Shown here one piece after another: positions 63,439 through 64,000 of a stretch of 64,000 bases of DNA. The stretch is taken from assembly GCF_027409185.1 (NCBI RefSeq), contig NC_084462.1, positions 23,101,577 to 23,165,576 on the forward strand. The letters are read 5' to 3'. Position 1 is the stretch's first letter. Every line of letters begins with the position of its first letter. The notes below the pieces were generated by a model. That model saw only the letters and a list, made by a program, of their open reading frames with translations, had not been told where the DNA came from and searched no databases. Made by a program: the position numbers and the translations under genes. The stretch comes from Cynocephalus volans (lineage: Eukaryota; Chordata; Mammalia; Dermoptera; Cynocephalidae).

Positions 63439-63457
63439 ATCCTGCCAGACTACACCA
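63439..63457 (-). other. Primer-binding site, tRNA-Ser-like
   Basis: Two bases inside the 5' LTR, the minus strand reads TGGTGTAGTCTGGCAGGAT. It pairs with the 3' end of a tRNA-Ser (from memory) apart from one substitution and one extra T. That is compatible with a HERV-S-like branch of the ERVL class. Confidence 0.65.
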
Positions 63458-63459
63458 AC

Positions 63460-63898
63460 TGTCGGGCAGGAATCTCGGATCCTTCTGCCCCTTCCTGTGC
63501 AGGTCTTGAGTCAGGAAATCGAAAGAAGATACTGGCAGCTTTATGCAAGGTAGACGTACTTTATTCTTCAGTTGTGAGCTTCACAGACATGTTTTATTCT
63601 CAGACAAGCTCAGGCTCTACTCCACTGACCATGCTCTGCCCTCCTTCCATGCTCCACCGACCTTCCAGGCTCTGCTGACCAGCAGTTCAGAGCAGTTACC
63701 TTTATGCTCTTAGTACACAATAGTGGCCACAAGCCAAGCATTACGTAATTACAACAATCATGCTGAATCAGTAAACGGGCACACATGCACAGTTACACTA
63801 CTTTTATAACTTGTTTCTAGTGAATGTGCTGAATCTTGCCCATTTTTAACAGATGTAAGGTGAGAGATCCTGACTTAACTTTTTCTACTTTCCTTACA
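63460..63898 (-). repeat. 5' LTR of the ERVL-like provirus
   Basis: 439 bp; begins TGTAAGGAAAG on the minus strand and ends CCCGACA. Direct repeat of 59,431-59,870. Confidence 0.85.
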
Positions 63899-64000
63899 CT
63901 CTTTATTTCCTAGTTTTGGAAATCAGCAAGCCACATACACACCTAGATCCTCAGGACTGAGGAAACCGTAGCACGTTCCAAACTGTTGGGTTAAAGGTTA

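Larger units (their letters stand above)
59431..63898 (-). mobile_element. Endogenous retrovirus, ERVL-like, with two LTRs
   Basis: A 4.5-kb provirus in antisense inside ZKSCAN5 intron 3. LTRs are at 63,460-63,898 (5') and 59,431-59,870 (3'), with about thirty differences by eye. Near-matching 5-bp flanks ctcat / ctctt fit the 5-bp duplication of ERVL. The order on the minus strand is primer-binding site, short acidic frame, protease-like, reverse transcriptase, RNase H and integrase, with no env. Only about 500 nt separate the 5' LTR from the protease region, so most of gag is missing. All frames carry stops and shifts; it is not functional. Confidence 0.85.

Noticed and set aside
56772-64000. 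Search for ZKSCAN5 KRAB or zinc-finger exons
   Set aside because: No KRAB-like or C2H2-like codons were found on the plus strand; the only protein-like signals are the antisense retroviral pol blocks.

Overview
This is a window of mammalian nuclear DNA. It is AT-rich, has split genes with GT/AG introns and three CpG islands, and is packed with interspersed repeats. The most abundant recent repeat is a tRNA-Ile-like SINE in monomeric, dimeric and GC-rich forms, many copies with intact target-site duplications. From memory this matches the CYN SINEs of colugos (Dermoptera, e.g. Galeopterus or Cynocephalus). The species call is an inference; placental mammal is certain.

The window matches human 7q22.1 in gene order and orientation: ZNF789 (+), ZNF394 (-), ZKSCAN5 (+). 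All three encode C2H2 zinc-finger transcription factors. ZNF789 is complete: a CpG-island promoter near 7.6-8.2 kb, coding exons at 9,818-9,850, 12,522-12,648, 15,374-15,487 and 16,685-17,697, and 428 codons (KRAB-A, KRAB-B-like exon, 8 fingers). ZNF394 is complete on the minus strand: exons 43,165-42,770 (SCAN), 38,361-38,235 (variant KRAB) and 33,406-32,337 (7 fingers), 530 codons, with a promoter in the CpG island at 42.8-43.6 kb. ZKSCAN5 is partial. Its CpG island lies at 49.9-50.7 kb, the SCAN exon at 51,527-51,940 and the next exon at 56,633-56,771; its KRAB and finger exons lie beyond the right edge.

By region: 1-7.6 kb is intergenic repeats, including a 1.3-kb element made of L1 5'-leader-like sequence plus a poly(A) tail. 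7.6-17.9 kb is ZNF789. 18-32 kb is intergenic L1, MaLR, ERVL and DNA-transposon debris containing a decayed duplicate of the ZNF789 KRAB exon. 32.3-43.6 kb is ZNF394. 43.6-49.9 kb is the gap between the divergent ZNF394 and ZKSCAN5 genes, with several LTRs. 49.9-64 kb is ZKSCAN5 up to its third intron, which carries a two-LTR antisense endogenous retrovirus at 59,431-63,898.

The three proteins are predicted nuclear DNA-binding regulators. SCAN domains mediate homo- and heterodimerisation between such proteins, and canonical KRAB-A boxes recruit TRIM28. There is no operon-like logic; the cluster reflects tandem duplication, of which the KRAB fossil at 27.8 kb is another trace. Repeat names come from pattern recognition without a database search, and repeat boundaries are approximate except where a target-site duplication is cited.
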